A stretch of 64,000 nucleotides of DNA from Flavobacterium wongokense (GTDB lineage: Bacteria; Bacteroidota; Bacteroidia; Flavobacteriales; Flavobacteriaceae), in assembly GCF_021608265.1 (NCBI RefSeq), contig NZ_JAKIHP010000008.1, forward strand, positions 17,241 through 81,240, read 5' to 3'. This document shows, one piece after another, positions 28,961 to 39,123 of this stretch (the stretch's first letter is position 1; each line of letters starts with the position of its first letter). Both the position numbers and the translations under genes were made by a program. The notes beneath the pieces were generated by a model that did no database searches, was not told the origin of the DNA, and saw only the letters and a program-made list of their open reading frames with translations.

Positions 28961-30274
28961 TTGAGAACAAAGAATGTCAGAACGATTGAGAATCCAATGC
29001 TTATTAAGCAACAGCTTTTGCAATGGTCACAACAGTTCCGCGAAGTGGTTTTTTTGGATTCCAATGACTATAAGCAAAAATATTCCAGCTATGATTGTGT
29101 TTTGGCTGTGGATGCTTTTACTTCGCTGAAAACGGATTATTTCAATGCTTTTGACGAATTGAAACAATACCAGCAGCAGGCAAAGGATTGGCTTTTTGGA
29201 TATTTGTCCTATGATTTGAAAAATGATATTGAAAAGCTAAGCTCCAACAATTTTGACGGTTTGCATTTTCCGGATTTGTTTTTCTTCCAGCCAAAGAAAT
29301 TGTTTCTGTTAAAAGGAAATCAATTGGAAATCCAATACCTGCATTTATGCGACGATGAAATGGAAGGTGATTTTTCAGCAATCCAAAACAATTCAGAATT
29401 CAAAATTAGCTCCGCACAGTTCGCCTTTGGCTCGAGTCAAAATTTAAAATTCAAAATTGAGCAGCGCATTTCAAAAGAGGATTATGTTTCCAAAGTCAAT
29501 AAAATGCTGGAACACATTTATCGAGGCGATATTTATGAGGCCAATTTCTGTATGGAGTTTTTTGCCGAAAATGCCAGCATTGAGCCATTTGAAGTTTACC
29601 AAAAACTCAACAGCATTTCAAAGCCGCCATTTGCAGCTTTCTTTAAAAACCAACACCAATATCTGCTTTGTGCTTCACCCGAACGCTATCTGAAAAAGGA
29701 AGGAAGCAAAGTAATTTCCCAACCCATAAAAGGAACAGCAAAACGATTTGCAGATGCAGCCTTAGATGAAAATTCAAAATCCGAATTGGCTAAAAACCCT
29801 AAGGAACGCTCCGAAAATATCATGATTGTCGATTTGGTCCGCAATGATTTATCGCATACAGCCACGAAAGCTTCGGTTGAAGTTGAGGAGTTGTGTGGGA
29901 TTTATACTTTCGAACAGGTGCATCAAATGATTTCTACCGTTGTTTCAAATGTTGAAGAAACGACTTCACCCGTTGAAATCATCAAAACCACTTTTCCCAT
30001 GGGAAGTATGACCGGCGCACCGAAAATTTCGGCAATGAACATTATCGAACAATTAGAAGAAACAAAGCGGGGCTTGTACAGTGGTGCTGTGGGTTATTTT
30101 ACTCCTGAGAATGATTTCGATTTCAATGTCGTAATCCGTAGCATTTTGTACAATTCGCAACAAAAATACCTTTCCTTTTCGGTAGGAAGCGCCATTACAG
30201 CCCAGGCTCAAGCCGAACAGGAATATGAGGAATGTTTGCTCAAGTCGAAGGCAATGTTTGAAGTTTTAAGTTGA
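28961..30274 (+). CDS. pabB: Aminodeoxychorismate synthase component I
   Basis: The enzyme has 437 residues and the chorismate-binding fold: PIKGTAKRF, KERSENIMIVDLVRNDLS, GSMTGAPKISAMNIIEQLE and a GAVGYF segment. It aminates chorismate to aminodeoxychorismate for folate synthesis; anthranilate synthase component I is a close alternative. The best-fitting start is TTG at 28961, giving MRTKNVRTIENP; the frame is closed by a stop just upstream and the first in-frame ATG is at 28997, which would trim the N terminus. A -7 box lies upstream. tilS and dsbD follow closely. Confidence 0.85.
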   Translation: MRTKNVRTIENPMLIKQQLLQWSQQFREVVFLDSNDYKQKYSSYDCVLAVDAFTSLKTDYFNAFDELKQYQQQAKDWLFGYLSYDLKNDIEKLSSNNFDGLHFPDLFFFQPKKLFLLKGNQLEIQYLHLCDDEMEGDFSAIQNNSEFKISSAQFAFGSSQNLKFKIEQRISKEDYVSKVNKMLEHIYRGDIYEANFCMEFFAENASIEPFEVYQKLNSISKPPFAAFFKNQHQYLLCASPERYLKKEGSKVISQPIKGTAKRFADAALDENSKSELAKNPKERSENIMIVDLVRNDLSHTATKASVEVEELCGIYTFEQVHQMISTVVSNVEETTSPVEIIKTTFPMGSMTGAPKISAMNIIEQLEETKRGLYSGAVGYFTPENDFDFNVVIRSILYNSQQKYLSFSVGSAITAQAQAEQEYEECLLKSKAMFEVLS

Positions 30275-30295
30275 GAAAAATGACTACTTTTGGAA

Positions 30296-31603
30296 ATGCT
30301 TCAGAAATTTCAAAATCACATCAGCGCCAATTTTCCTTTTTTACAAGGAAGGAAACTCCTTTTGGCAACAAGCGGAGGCATTGACAGCATGGTTTTGCTG
30401 CATTTATGCCAACAGTCGGGTTTAGATGTAAGGGCTGCGCACTGTAATTTCCAACTGCGTGGCGAAGAAAGCGATGCCGACGAAGCCTTTGTTAAATCCG
30501 AATGCGAAAAGTTGGGTGTACTGTTATTCGTGGCTCATTTTGATACCAAAAAATTTTCGGAAGAGCATAAATTATCAATCCAGGTTACGGCAAGGACACT
30601 GCGTTATGACTGGTTTCAGACGCTTTTGATCAACAACGATTACGATTACATACTGACGGCGCACCATCTTGATGACAGCCTTGAAACCTTTTTGATCAAT
30701 TTTACGCGGGCTTCAGGATTGGACGGACTGACTGGAATTCCGAAGCAGAATGGTTATATCATTCGGCCATTATTGGCTTTTTCGAGAAATGAAATTGAAG
30801 ATTTTGCCCATAAAAACAATATTAAATGGCGGGAAGACAGCAGCAATGCATCCGATAAATACCTTCGGAACAAACTGCGCCACGATGTGATTCCCATTTT
30901 AAAGGAATTGAATCCAAGTTTGTTATCATCTTTCGAAAGCACGATTTCAAACCTCCAGCAGGCGCAGACTATGGTCGATGATGCTTCGCGCATTGTTTAC
31001 CGAAAAGTGGTCAGCGATATCAATTTCCAAAAGCGAATCAATCTTCCAGAGCTAATGCAGTTGCCCAATTACCAGGCATATCTTTACCAATGGTTGGAGC
31101 CTTTTGGTTTCAGCGATTGGCCATCGGTCAATGAACTGGTTCATGCGCAATCAGGAAAGCAAATCCATTCGCAGAAGCATACCTTGCTGAAAGACAGGGA
31201 AGAGCTTATTGTTTTTGAAAGGAAAGTGCAGGAAACCGAATCATTTTTGATTGAAAAGGATCAAAAGGACGTTAAATTTCCCTTAAAACTTTCGTTTTGT
31301 AACGTAGATGACATTTCGGTTCAAACAACTAATACTATATTTGTTGACCAAGAAAAACTTCAGTTTCCTTTGCAAATCAGAAAATGGGAAGAAGGCGATT
31401 TTCTCTATCCATTTGGCATGACAGGCAAAAAGAAATTGGGCAAGTTTTTCAAGGATGAAAAATTTTCACTGATTGACAAATCGGAAGCCTGGCTCTTATG
31501 TTCAGATAATCAAATCGTATGGGTTATAGGAAAAAGACAGGACGATCGGTTCAAAGTAACACAACAAACAACTCAAATACTACAAATACAACTTCAGGAA
31601 TGA
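30296..31603 (+). CDS. tilS: tRNA(Ile)-lysidine synthase
   Basis: The protein has 435 residues: an N-terminal PP-loop ATPase (LLATSGGIDSMVLLHL), the family stretch HLDDSLETFLINFTRASGLDGLTG, then the C-terminal TilS domain (RKWEEGDFLYPFGMTGKKKLGKFF). It converts C34 of tRNA-Ile(CAU) to lysidine so that AUA is read as Ile. ATG at 30296 is chosen over an in-frame TTG at 30290. It starts 21 bp after pabB and its stop overlaps the dsbD start (ATGA). Confidence 0.94.
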   Translation: MLQKFQNHISANFPFLQGRKLLLATSGGIDSMVLLHLCQQSGLDVRAAHCNFQLRGEESDADEAFVKSECEKLGVLLFVAHFDTKKFSEEHKLSIQVTARTLRYDWFQTLLINNDYDYILTAHHLDDSLETFLINFTRASGLDGLTGIPKQNGYIIRPLLAFSRNEIEDFAHKNNIKWREDSSNASDKYLRNKLRHDVIPILKELNPSLLSSFESTISNLQQAQTMVDDASRIVYRKVVSDINFQKRINLPELMQLPNYQAYLYQWLEPFGFSDWPSVNELVHAQSGKQIHSQKHTLLKDREELIVFERKVQETESFLIEKDQKDVKFPLKLSFCNVDDISVQTTNTIFVDQEKLQFPLQIRKWEEGDFLYPFGMTGKKKLGKFFKDEKFSLIDKSEAWLLCSDNQIVWVIGKRQDDRFKVTQQTTQILQIQLQE

Positions 31604-33603
31604 ATAAAATAGTACTTTCACTTCTCCTTTTTTTGGCTTTCGCCAATGGAAACGCACAAATTGTAAAACCGGTTAAATGGACTTCAAAGGTTGAGAAAAT
31701 TTCGGATACGGAATACAATCTGATAATGGACGGCAAGATTGATGATGAGTGGCACATGTATTCCCAATTTACGCCGCAAGCCGATTTAGGTTCGGCATTG
31801 CCAGCCGAATTCACATACGAAAATGCCAAAGGAAATTACGAATTAGTCGGCAAAACAAAAGAAAGCCCTTATACCAAAAAATACAGCGACGTTTTTGAAA
31901 TCGATGAATATTTCTTTGAGCACAAGGTAACTTTTACGCAGAAAGTAAAAATCATCAATCCGAAACTAGCTTCAATAAAAGCGAAAATCGATTATCAGGT
32001 TTGTAAACAGACCTGCATTAACGACAATATGAAATTCACTTTTCAACTGTCAAATAAACCTCAGGAAATTGATGAACCGGTTGCAGATACAGCTGCCGTT
32101 ACCTCATTTACAACTTCTGAACCTGTAGATTCCACACAGGTTAAGGCAGATGTCAAACCAGTTACTGAATCCCCGAAAGAGGAAGACAGAGGATTGTTGA
32201 CCATATTCTTTTTAGCCTTTGTTGGCGGTTTGGCAGCATTGTTAACGCCTTGTGTTTTTCCAATGATTCCGATGACCGTGAGCTTTTTTACCAAACAAAG
32301 TAAAAATCCGGGACAGGGAAAACGAAATGCGATTTTTTATGGCGTTTCCATCATTGCGATTTATGTGGTTTTAGGATTGGCAATTACGGCTATTTTTGGT
32401 GCCGATGCTTTAAATGCTTTGTCTACCAATCCTTGGTTTAACGTATTTTTCTTTTTGCTGCTGATTGTCTTTGCAGCTTCATTCCTTGGCGCATTTGAAA
32501 TTATGCTGCCAAATTCATGGGCAAATAAAGTGGACAAACAAGCGGATAGAGGTGGAATCATCGGAATAATATTCATGGCTCTGGCTTTGGCAATAGTTTC
32601 ATTTTCATGTACCGGGCCAATCGTAGGAACGCTTTTGGTACAGTCAGCTTCGAAAGGCGGCATTGCCCCAATAGTTGGAATGTTAGGTTTTTCGAGCGCT
32701 TTGGCATTGCCATTCATGCTTTTCGCGATGTTTCCTAGTTGGCTGCATTCGTTGCCAAAATCTGGTGGTTGGTTGAATACAGTAAAAGTTTCACTAGGGT
32801 TTTTAGAACTGGCATTGGCATTTAAGTTTTTATCAAATGCCGATTTGGTTCTGCAGCTGCATTTATTGGAAAGGGAAGTTTTCCTTGCAATCTGGATTGC
32901 TATTTTTGGAGCATGGGCGTTATATCTATTGGGCAAAATAACAACACCGCATGACAGTCCGATTGGTTATATTTCGGTTGGAAGGCTTTCATTGGGCTTG
33001 CTCGTTTTGGCTTTTACGATTTACATGATTCCGGGATTATTTGGAGCGCCATTAAAATTAATCAGTGCTTTTCCACCACCGCAAACGTATAGTGAAAGTC
33101 CAACAGGATTCTTTGGCAGCACTGCTCCAGTTTCAGAAAATGGATTGCCGGACGGAGCAGAAATTGGCCCTCACGGTTTAAATGTTTTTACCGATTATGA
33201 CAAAGGGCTTGCTTACGCCAAGACAGTAAACAAACCAGTAATGCTCGATTTCACAGGTTTTGCCTGCGTTAATTGCCGTAAAATGGAAAACAATGTATGG
33301 TCGGATGAAAAGGTCTTGGAAGTGCTTAAAAACGATGTGGTTTTGATTTCGTTATATGTAGATGATAAAAGGGAATTGCCAAAAAGCGAGCAGCATGTTT
33401 CCAAGATTACCGGAAATGAAATCACAAGCATTGGAGACAAATGGACTGAGTTCATAATTACAAAATACCAAACCAATACGCAGCCGTTTTATGTGCTGAT
33501 TGACCTCAAGGAGCAAAAACTGAACAAGCCCATTAGCTATACTCCGAACATTGATGATTATTTAACCTGGCTGAATGATGGGATTTCTAAATTTAGCAAA
33601 TAA
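31600..33603 (+). CDS. dsbD: Thiol:disulfide interchange protein DsbD family
   Basis: The protein has 667 residues. After a signal peptide (MNKIVLSLLLFLAFANGNAQ) comes the periplasmic DsbD-alpha domain, with the Cys pair in VCKQTCINDN. A CcdA-type membrane domain of eight helices (about 200-490) holds the redox Cys in LTPCVFPMIPM and SFSCTGPIVG. A thioredoxin-like C-terminal domain has CVNC (FTGFACVNCRKME). It passes electrons from cytoplasmic thioredoxin to periplasmic thiols. The frame reaches 31519, but the ATG at 31600 overlaps the tilS stop by four bases and begins the signal peptide. Confidence 0.93.
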   Translation: MNKIVLSLLLFLAFANGNAQIVKPVKWTSKVEKISDTEYNLIMDGKIDDEWHMYSQFTPQADLGSALPAEFTYENAKGNYELVGKTKESPYTKKYSDVFEIDEYFFEHKVTFTQKVKIINPKLASIKAKIDYQVCKQTCINDNMKFTFQLSNKPQEIDEPVADTAAVTSFTTSEPVDSTQVKADVKPVTESPKEEDRGLLTIFFLAFVGGLAALLTPCVFPMIPMTVSFFTKQSKNPGQGKRNAIFYGVSIIAIYVVLGLAITAIFGADALNALSTNPWFNVFFFLLLIVFAASFLGAFEIMLPNSWANKVDKQADRGGIIGIIFMALALAIVSFSCTGPIVGTLLVQSASKGGIAPIVGMLGFSSALALPFMLFAMFPSWLHSLPKSGGWLNTVKVSLGFLELALAFKFLSNADLVLQLHLLEREVFLAIWIAIFGAWALYLLGKITTPHDSPIGYISVGRLSLGLLVLAFTIYMIPGLFGAPLKLISAFPPPQTYSESPTGFFGSTAPVSENGLPDGAEIGPHGLNVFTDYDKGLAYAKTVNKPVMLDFTGFACVNCRKMENNVWSDEKVLEVLKNDVVLISLYVDDKRELPKSEQHVSKITGNEITSIGDKWTEFIITKYQTNTQPFYVLIDLKEQKLNKPISYTPNIDDYLTWLNDGISKFSK

Positions 33604-33608
33604 TATAA

Positions 33609-33641
33609 AAAACAACCTTCCAATTGGAAGGCTTTTTTTTA
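33609..33641 (+). terminator. Terminator after dsbD
   Basis: The perfect palindrome CCTTCCAATTGGAAGG (33616-33631) is followed by eight Ts. Confidence 0.88.
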
Positions 33642-33698
33642 ACCCCACGCAACCAATTCGTTTTTTTATATCTACATAAAAACCAAACTAACCAACTC

Positions 33699-35444
33699 AT
33701 GAACAAAATCAGACTATTTTCCGCCGTGATTTTTGTATCGCTTCTATTTACAGGATGCGATCCTAGTGAAAACTCAACCAATCTTCCTAACGACGATACT
33801 TTTTCTGAGAATTTTGGAAACGAAGTTTCAAAGGATTTTATAGGCCAGATTGTGGATACAGAAAATCATCCGTTACAAAATGTTAGTGTTAAGATCGGAA
33901 CTTCAACGGCCCAAACCGATGCAAACGGAATCTTCATTATAAACGGAGCCACAGTCCATGAACGATTTGCCTTTGTTACGGCTGCTAAAGCTGGTTACAT
34001 TGATGGTTCACGTACTATGGTCCCAACATCAGGCAAAAACAACCTGAAAATAATGCTGATTCCCAATACGCCATTGCAGACGGTACAATCTGGACTAGCC
34101 AGCGAGGTTTCACTGCCTTCAGGAACCAAAGTTTCCTTTGACGGAGCCTTTCAGGATGAAGATGGAAACCCTTATTCGGGAGTGGTTACTGTTGCAATGT
34201 TCCATTTATTGCCTGGCAATGAAAATCTTGACAAATTGATGCCCGGAATGTTATATGCACAAACCAAAACCAATCAGGAAGCATCTTTAGCAACATTTGG
34301 AATGCTCAACGTAGAACTTCGTGGTAATACTGGACAAAAGCTTAATATCAAGGAAGGGCATACTGCAGAAATTACGATGAAGATTGATGACAACCAAACT
34401 ACATCCGCACCAAACTCAATTCCGTTGTGGCATTTTGATGAAGCAAAAGGGTATTGGAAGGAAGATGGTATTGCTACAAAAGTTGGGAACAAGTATATTG
34501 GCGAGGTTTCGCATTTTTCCTGGTGGAATTGTGATATGCCGAATTCATCCATTCTTTTGACATTTAACTTTGTAGATCCAAATGGAAACCCGCTTCCGAA
34601 TCTTCCAATCAATATCGTAAATCCAAATGGATCCCACGCTTCAGGAGAGACTGATACCAATGGGCAGCTTTCAGGAATATTACCCGCCAATCAAACCTTG
34701 ACGGTAACTGTTTTTTCACCCGTCTTTAATTGTGGCGTAAATGGGATTGTTTTTTCAACAATGGTTGGACCCTTCACAACCGATACGGTTGTGCCAAATA
34801 TTGTTGTCACTACGCCAGATGTTTCATCTTCCAATGTTACAGGCATGCTTTTGACCTGCGATAATACAAACGTTACCAACGGATATGTTTTGTTGCATCA
34901 AAATGGGGCAAGTCTCTATTCTCCTGTTACAAATGGTGAGTTTAGTTTCAATGCCTTGTATTGCCAGAGTGACACTAATTTTACATTAACCGGTGTTGAC
35001 TATGATGCTTATCAGGCATCAACTCCAATGAGTTATAATTTTGTATCTCCGTCGTTGAACGTGCAGGGCATACAAACCTGTAATGCTATAAATCAATATT
35101 GGACTTATCAGATTGATGGAGGACCAACCTTAAATGTAACCGGAATTTTAGGGTTCTTGGATTTTGGGTTTGAAAGACAGGTAAGAGCGTATCCCGGCAA
35201 TGGTACCAATGTGGCGTCAACATCCAATTTCAACTTCTACAGTATATCCCAACCAGGAACTTTTACAAATCTTCTTTGTTCATTGGAAATTGAAGGAGTA
35301 TTTTATCAACTGCCAACAAAAACCTTAACAATTACCAATATGGGCGGAGGTGGCCAATATTTTGAAGCAGTTCTGGATGGAACCTATAATGAGTTTCAAA
35401 CTTCCCACACTATCCACGTTGAGTTTAAAATTTACCGGCCATAA
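33699..35444 (+). CDS. Lipoprotein with carboxypeptidase-regulatory-like domains
   Basis: A protein of about 581 residues with a lipobox (LLFTGC) after a short signal peptide. An N-terminal carboxypeptidase-regulatory-like domain (IGQIVDTENHPLQNVSVKIGTSTAQTDANGIF) precedes a beta-rich region and a second Ig-like module near residue 285 (DPNGNPLPNLPINIVNPNGS). The remainder is beta-rich without a known family. It is expected in the outer membrane. The ATG at 33699 was chosen because the upstream extension (to 33624) runs through the terminator. Confidence 0.82.
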   Translation: MNKIRLFSAVIFVSLLFTGCDPSENSTNLPNDDTFSENFGNEVSKDFIGQIVDTENHPLQNVSVKIGTSTAQTDANGIFIINGATVHERFAFVTAAKAGYIDGSRTMVPTSGKNNLKIMLIPNTPLQTVQSGLASEVSLPSGTKVSFDGAFQDEDGNPYSGVVTVAMFHLLPGNENLDKLMPGMLYAQTKTNQEASLATFGMLNVELRGNTGQKLNIKEGHTAEITMKIDDNQTTSAPNSIPLWHFDEAKGYWKEDGIATKVGNKYIGEVSHFSWWNCDMPNSSILLTFNFVDPNGNPLPNLPINIVNPNGSHASGETDTNGQLSGILPANQTLTVTVFSPVFNCGVNGIVFSTMVGPFTTDTVVPNIVVTTPDVSSSNVTGMLLTCDNTNVTNGYVLLHQNGASLYSPVTNGEFSFNALYCQSDTNFTLTGVDYDAYQASTPMSYNFVSPSLNVQGIQTCNAINQYWTYQIDGGPTLNVTGILGFLDFGFERQVRAYPGNGTNVASTSNFNFYSISQPGTFTNLLCSLEIEGVFYQLPTKTLTITNMGGGGQYFEAVLDGTYNEFQTSHTIHVEFKIYRP

Positions 35445-35448
35445 ACAT

Positions 35449-35480
35449 AAAAAAAGCCTTCCAATCGGAAGGCTTTTTTT
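35449..35480. terminator. Bidirectional terminator
   Basis: AAGCCTTCC-AATC-GGAAGGCTT with A and T runs lies between convergent genes; it overlaps the stop codon of the minus-strand gene. Confidence 0.88.
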
Positions 35481-36003
35481 ATCCTAAAACTTCAGTGACT
35501 TCAGTTTTTAAATAGCTCAGGGCTAATGCACTTGCCGAATTCCCATCGAGCATATTGCTTAAGATCTTTTCCCTCAACTCGTCTGCATTTTTAACGGATT
35601 CGTCTAAAGTTGTTTTCCTGATATTCTGGATTATGGTGTTTTTTGCAGTTAAAACCATCGTCCAGCATTCATCCGTAATATAGATTTGCTGGGTCATGTT
35701 GTGCTCGTATTCCTGTTCGATATGATGAATCAAAAGATGTTGGTAATCTACCTTGTCATCGTTTAACGGGGCAACACGTATAAGCAGCTTAGCGGGGCTT
35801 ATGCGTTCCAAAAACAAAGCCAATCGTTCATACGCCTGCAAACGAAGCGGCATCGAATGTTTTTGGTTTTCCCTTTGCAACAACCAACGTCTTGTATTTT
35901 GTTGGTCCTTAAAGTAGTTATCAAACAAATAATAGGCTACACCGCCCGTAATTAGTGATGGAACGGCATACATCAATGCTTCAAAAAGTTTATCGAGGTT
36001 CAT
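35479..36003 (-). CDS. Conserved hypothetical protein with one N-terminal membrane helix
   Basis: The 174-residue protein has an N-terminal hydrophobic helix (LMYAVPSLITGGVAYYLF). A largely helical cytoplasmic domain follows (RLQAYERLALFLERISPAKLLIRV; IYITDECWTMVLTAKNTIIQNIRK). I do not recognise a functional domain; similar proteins seem widespread in Flavobacteria. A perfect TATATTTG -7 box lies 26 bp upstream. It is divergent from the UvrD-like helicase gene, and its last codon overlaps the shared terminator. Confidence 0.75.
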   Translation of the reverse strand: MNLDKLFEALMYAVPSLITGGVAYYLFDNYFKDQQNTRRWLLQRENQKHSMPLRLQAYERLALFLERISPAKLLIRVAPLNDDKVDYQHLLIHHIEQEYEHNMTQQIYITDECWTMVLTAKNTIIQNIRKTTLDESVKNADELREKILSNMLDGNSASALALSYLKTEVTEVLG

Positions 36004-36028
36004 AGTGATTTTTTCTAAAAATTGTTGA

Positions 36029-36036
36029 CAAATATA
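36029..36036 (-). promoter_or_regulatory. -7 box (TATATTTG)
   Basis: Perfect match on the minus strand for the single-helix hypothetical gene. Confidence 0.5.
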
Positions 36037-36081
36037 ATAGAAATACCCTTAGAATTTATTGTAATTCCGTAACAGTAATTA

Positions 36082-36089
36082 TAAATTTG
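36082..36089 (+). promoter_or_regulatory. -7 box (TAAATTTG) of the helicase gene
   Basis: Perfect TAnnTTTG match, 13 bp before the ATG at 36103. Confidence 0.5.
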
Positions 36090-36102
36090 GACTTTCTGAA
36101 AA

Positions 36103-38436
36103 ATGATGATAGATAAATATATTTCCCAACTTAACGAAGCGCAACAAGCACCTGTCTTTCAAAAAGATGGGCCAATGATTATCATTGCCGGTGCAGGTTC
36201 GGGCAAGACGCGTGTACTTACGATGCGTATTGCCTATCTGATGAGTTTGGGTGTAGATGCCTTTAATATTTTGGCATTGACCTTTACCAATAAAGCGGCG
36301 CGCGAAATGAAAAAACGTATCGGTGACATTGTTGGTCCGGCTGAAGCCAAAAATCTTTGGATGGGGACTTTCCACTCGGTTTTTGCGCGTATTTTGAGAA
36401 GCGAGGCAGATAAGCTGGGTTATCCTTCCAATTTTACGATTTACGATACTCAGGACAGCGTTCGGTTGATTTCGGCGATTATCAAGGAAATGCAGCTCGA
36501 TAAGGATGTTTACAAACCAAAGCAGGTTTTGGGCAGGATTTCGTCATATAAAAACTCATTGATTACCGTAAAAGCCTATTTCAATAATCCTGAGCTTCAG
36601 GAAGCTGATGCAATGAGCAAAAAACCGCGTTTAGGTGAAATCTACCAGAATTATGTGGAAAGATGTTTCAAAAGTGGTGCAATGGATTTTGATGATTTGT
36701 TATTGAAAACCAACGAACTCCTGAATCGTTTCCCGGATGTACTTGCAAAATATCAGGATCGTTTCCGCTATATCTTGGTTGATGAGTACCAGGATACGAA
36801 TCATTCACAGTATTTGATTGTTAGGGCTTTATCAGACAGGTTTCAGAATATTTGTGTTGTTGGTGATGATGCGCAGAGCATTTATGCGTTTCGTGGTGCC
36901 AATATCAATAATATCCTGAACTTCCAGAAAGATTATGAAAATGTCCAGACCTATAGATTGGAGCAAAACTATCGTTCGACCAAGAACATTGTAGAAGCTG
37001 CCAATTCGATTATCGATAAAAACAAAACCAAGCTCGAAAAAATCGTTTGGACTGCCAATGACCACGGACCAAAAATAAAAGTGCACCGCAGCATTACAGA
37101 TGGTGAAGAAGGGCGTTATGTAGCCGGAGAAATCTTTGAAAATAAGATACGCAACCAAATGCGTAATGGGCAGTTTGCTATTTTATACCGTACCAATGCA
37201 CAGTCCAGAGCTATGGAAGATGCCTTGCGCAAGCGCGATATTCCGTATCGGATTTATGGCGGATTGTCTTTTTACCAAAGAAAGGAAATCAAGGATGTAC
37301 TGTCTTACCTTCGATTGATTATCAACCCAAAAGACGAGGAGGCATTGGTCCGTGTCATCAATTATCCTGCACGCGGAATAGGAGATACAACGGTTGAAAA
37401 ACTTACTGTCGCGGCAAATCATTACAAACGTTCCATTTTTGAGGTGATGGAAAATATTGATAGGATCGACCTTAAGTTAAATTCGGGAACCAAACAAAAG
37501 TTGGAAGATTTTGTCACAATGATTAAAAGTTTTCAGGTTATCAACGAACAGCAGGACGCTTTTGTTTTAACCGAACACGTTGCCAAAAAAACCGGATTGA
37601 TCCAGGAACTCAAAAAAGACGGAACTCCGGAAGGCATTGCCCGAATTGAGAATATCGAAACCTTAATGGGTGGTATCAAGGATTTTATAGAAGGGCAGAA
37701 GGAAATTGATGGTGCACGTGGTTCGTTATCGGAATTCCTGGAAGATGTAGCATTGGCAACCGATTTGGATAATGATACCGGAGATGATGATAGAGTAGCA
37801 TTAATGACCATTCACCTGGCAAAAGGATTGGAATTCCCGTATGTTTTTGTCGTTGGATTGGAAGAGGATTTGTTTCCAAGTGCGATGAGCCTGAATACAA
37901 GAAGTGAATTGGAAGAAGAGAGAAGGTTATTCTATGTGGCACTAACACGGGCAGAACACCAGGCTTATTTAACGTATGCGCAATCGCGTTACCGTTGGGG
38001 AAAACTGGTCGACAGCGAACCATCACGTTTTATTGAAGAGATCCAGGATGATTATCTTGAATATGTCAATCCAATGGATACAGGATATCGTTACAAACCA
38101 ACAATGGATATTGATATTTTTGGCGATGTAGATAAATCCAAATTGCGACAGGTTAAACCAGAAGCAGGCATACCTCCTAAAAAATATGGAGAAGAACCGG
38201 TTTCTTCCCTGAATATCCGTAAACTGAAACCAGTTTCAGGAAACGCTCCGTCCAATACGAATTTGTTTGATAGCAAATTGACTGTTGGAAATGTTGTCAT
38301 GCATGAGCGTTTCGGAAAAGGACAGGTGCTTAATCTTGAAGGAGTTGGTGCTGATAAAAAAGCAGAAATCAAGTTTGAGGTTGGTGGAATTAAGAAGCTG
38401 CTTTTGAGGTTTGCAAAACTCGATGTGATTGGATAA
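36103..38436 (+). CDS. UvrD/PcrA-type superfamily 1A DNA helicase
   Basis: The protein has 777 residues and the full set of SF1A motifs: Q motif (LNEAQQAPV), Walker A (GAGSGKTR), Walker B (LVDEYQDTN), motif III (VVGDDAQSIYAFRGA), motif IV (LEQNYRST), motif V (LMTIHLAKGLEFPYVFVVG) and motif VI (YVALTRAE). The C-terminal tail ends in a small Tudor-like module (VMHERFGKGQVLNLEGVG), typical of PcrA/UvrD. It unwinds DNA 3' to 5' in repair and replication restart. A -7 box precedes it; TsaC/Sua5 follows on the same strand. Confidence 0.93.
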   Translation: MMIDKYISQLNEAQQAPVFQKDGPMIIIAGAGSGKTRVLTMRIAYLMSLGVDAFNILALTFTNKAAREMKKRIGDIVGPAEAKNLWMGTFHSVFARILRSEADKLGYPSNFTIYDTQDSVRLISAIIKEMQLDKDVYKPKQVLGRISSYKNSLITVKAYFNNPELQEADAMSKKPRLGEIYQNYVERCFKSGAMDFDDLLLKTNELLNRFPDVLAKYQDRFRYILVDEYQDTNHSQYLIVRALSDRFQNICVVGDDAQSIYAFRGANINNILNFQKDYENVQTYRLEQNYRSTKNIVEAANSIIDKNKTKLEKIVWTANDHGPKIKVHRSITDGEEGRYVAGEIFENKIRNQMRNGQFAILYRTNAQSRAMEDALRKRDIPYRIYGGLSFYQRKEIKDVLSYLRLIINPKDEEALVRVINYPARGIGDTTVEKLTVAANHYKRSIFEVMENIDRIDLKLNSGTKQKLEDFVTMIKSFQVINEQQDAFVLTEHVAKKTGLIQELKKDGTPEGIARIENIETLMGGIKDFIEGQKEIDGARGSLSEFLEDVALATDLDNDTGDDDRVALMTIHLAKGLEFPYVFVVGLEEDLFPSAMSLNTRSELEEERRLFYVALTRAEHQAYLTYAQSRYRWGKLVDSEPSRFIEEIQDDYLEYVNPMDTGYRYKPTMDIDIFGDVDKSKLRQVKPEAGIPPKKYGEEPVSSLNIRKLKPVSGNAPSNTNLFDSKLTVGNVVMHERFGKGQVLNLEGVGADKKAEIKFEVGGIKKLLLRFAKLDVIG

Positions 38437-38492
38437 AATAATTAAGTGAATTATATAAAGTGCACATTTAGTTTTTTGACTACTTTAGAGTC

Positions 38493-39113
38493 ATGGCAGA
38501 ATTCATAAAAATATACGAAGACAAACCCAGCGAAGCCGCAATCAAAAAAGTTGTTGACGTTCTGCGTGATGGCGGTTTGGTAATTTATCCAACAGATACT
38601 GTTTACGGATTGGGATGTGATATTACCAATTCGAAAGCATTGGAACGCATTGCCAAAATAAAGGGAATTAAGCTGGAAAAAGCTAATTTTTCTTTCGTGT
38701 GCAGCGATTTGAGCAATCTTTCCGATTATGTCAAACAGATTGACACCGCTACTTTTAAAATCCTGAAACGCACGCTTCCGGGACCTTACACTTTTATTTT
38801 GCCGGGGAATAATGACCTGCCAAAAGAGTTTCGGAAAAAGAAAACGGTCGGAATCAGGATTCCGGATAATAATATTGCAATAGAAATCGTAAAAATGTTG
38901 GGAAATCCAATTGTATCAACATCCATACATGATGATGATGAGGTTTTGGAATATTCAACCGATCCTGAACTTATTTTTGAGAAATGGCAGCATATTGTTG
39001 ACATGGTGATAGATGGAGGTTATGGCGATAATGTAGGCTCGACAATTATTGATTTGTCGGGTTATGAACCGGTTGTCGTCCGTGAAGGAAAAGGAGATTC
39101 CGATATATTTTAA
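38493..39113 (+). CDS. L-threonylcarbamoyladenylate synthase (YrdC/Sua5 family)
   Basis: A 206-residue single-domain YrdC protein (GGLVIYPTDTVYGLGCDITNSKALERI; PGPYTFILPGNNDLPKEF; VGIRIPDNNIAIEIV). It makes threonylcarbamoyl-AMP from threonine, bicarbonate and ATP for the t6A37 modification of ANN-decoding tRNAs. The length fits TsaC without the C-terminal Sua5 domain. It stands 56 bp after the helicase. Confidence 0.92.
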   Translation: MAEFIKIYEDKPSEAAIKKVVDVLRDGGLVIYPTDTVYGLGCDITNSKALERIAKIKGIKLEKANFSFVCSDLSNLSDYVKQIDTATFKILKRTLPGPYTFILPGNNDLPKEFRKKKTVGIRIPDNNIAIEIVKMLGNPIVSTSIHDDDEVLEYSTDPELIFEKWQHIVDMVIDGGYGDNVGSTIIDLSGYEPVVVREGKGDSDIF

Positions 39114-39123
39114 CAACAAAATC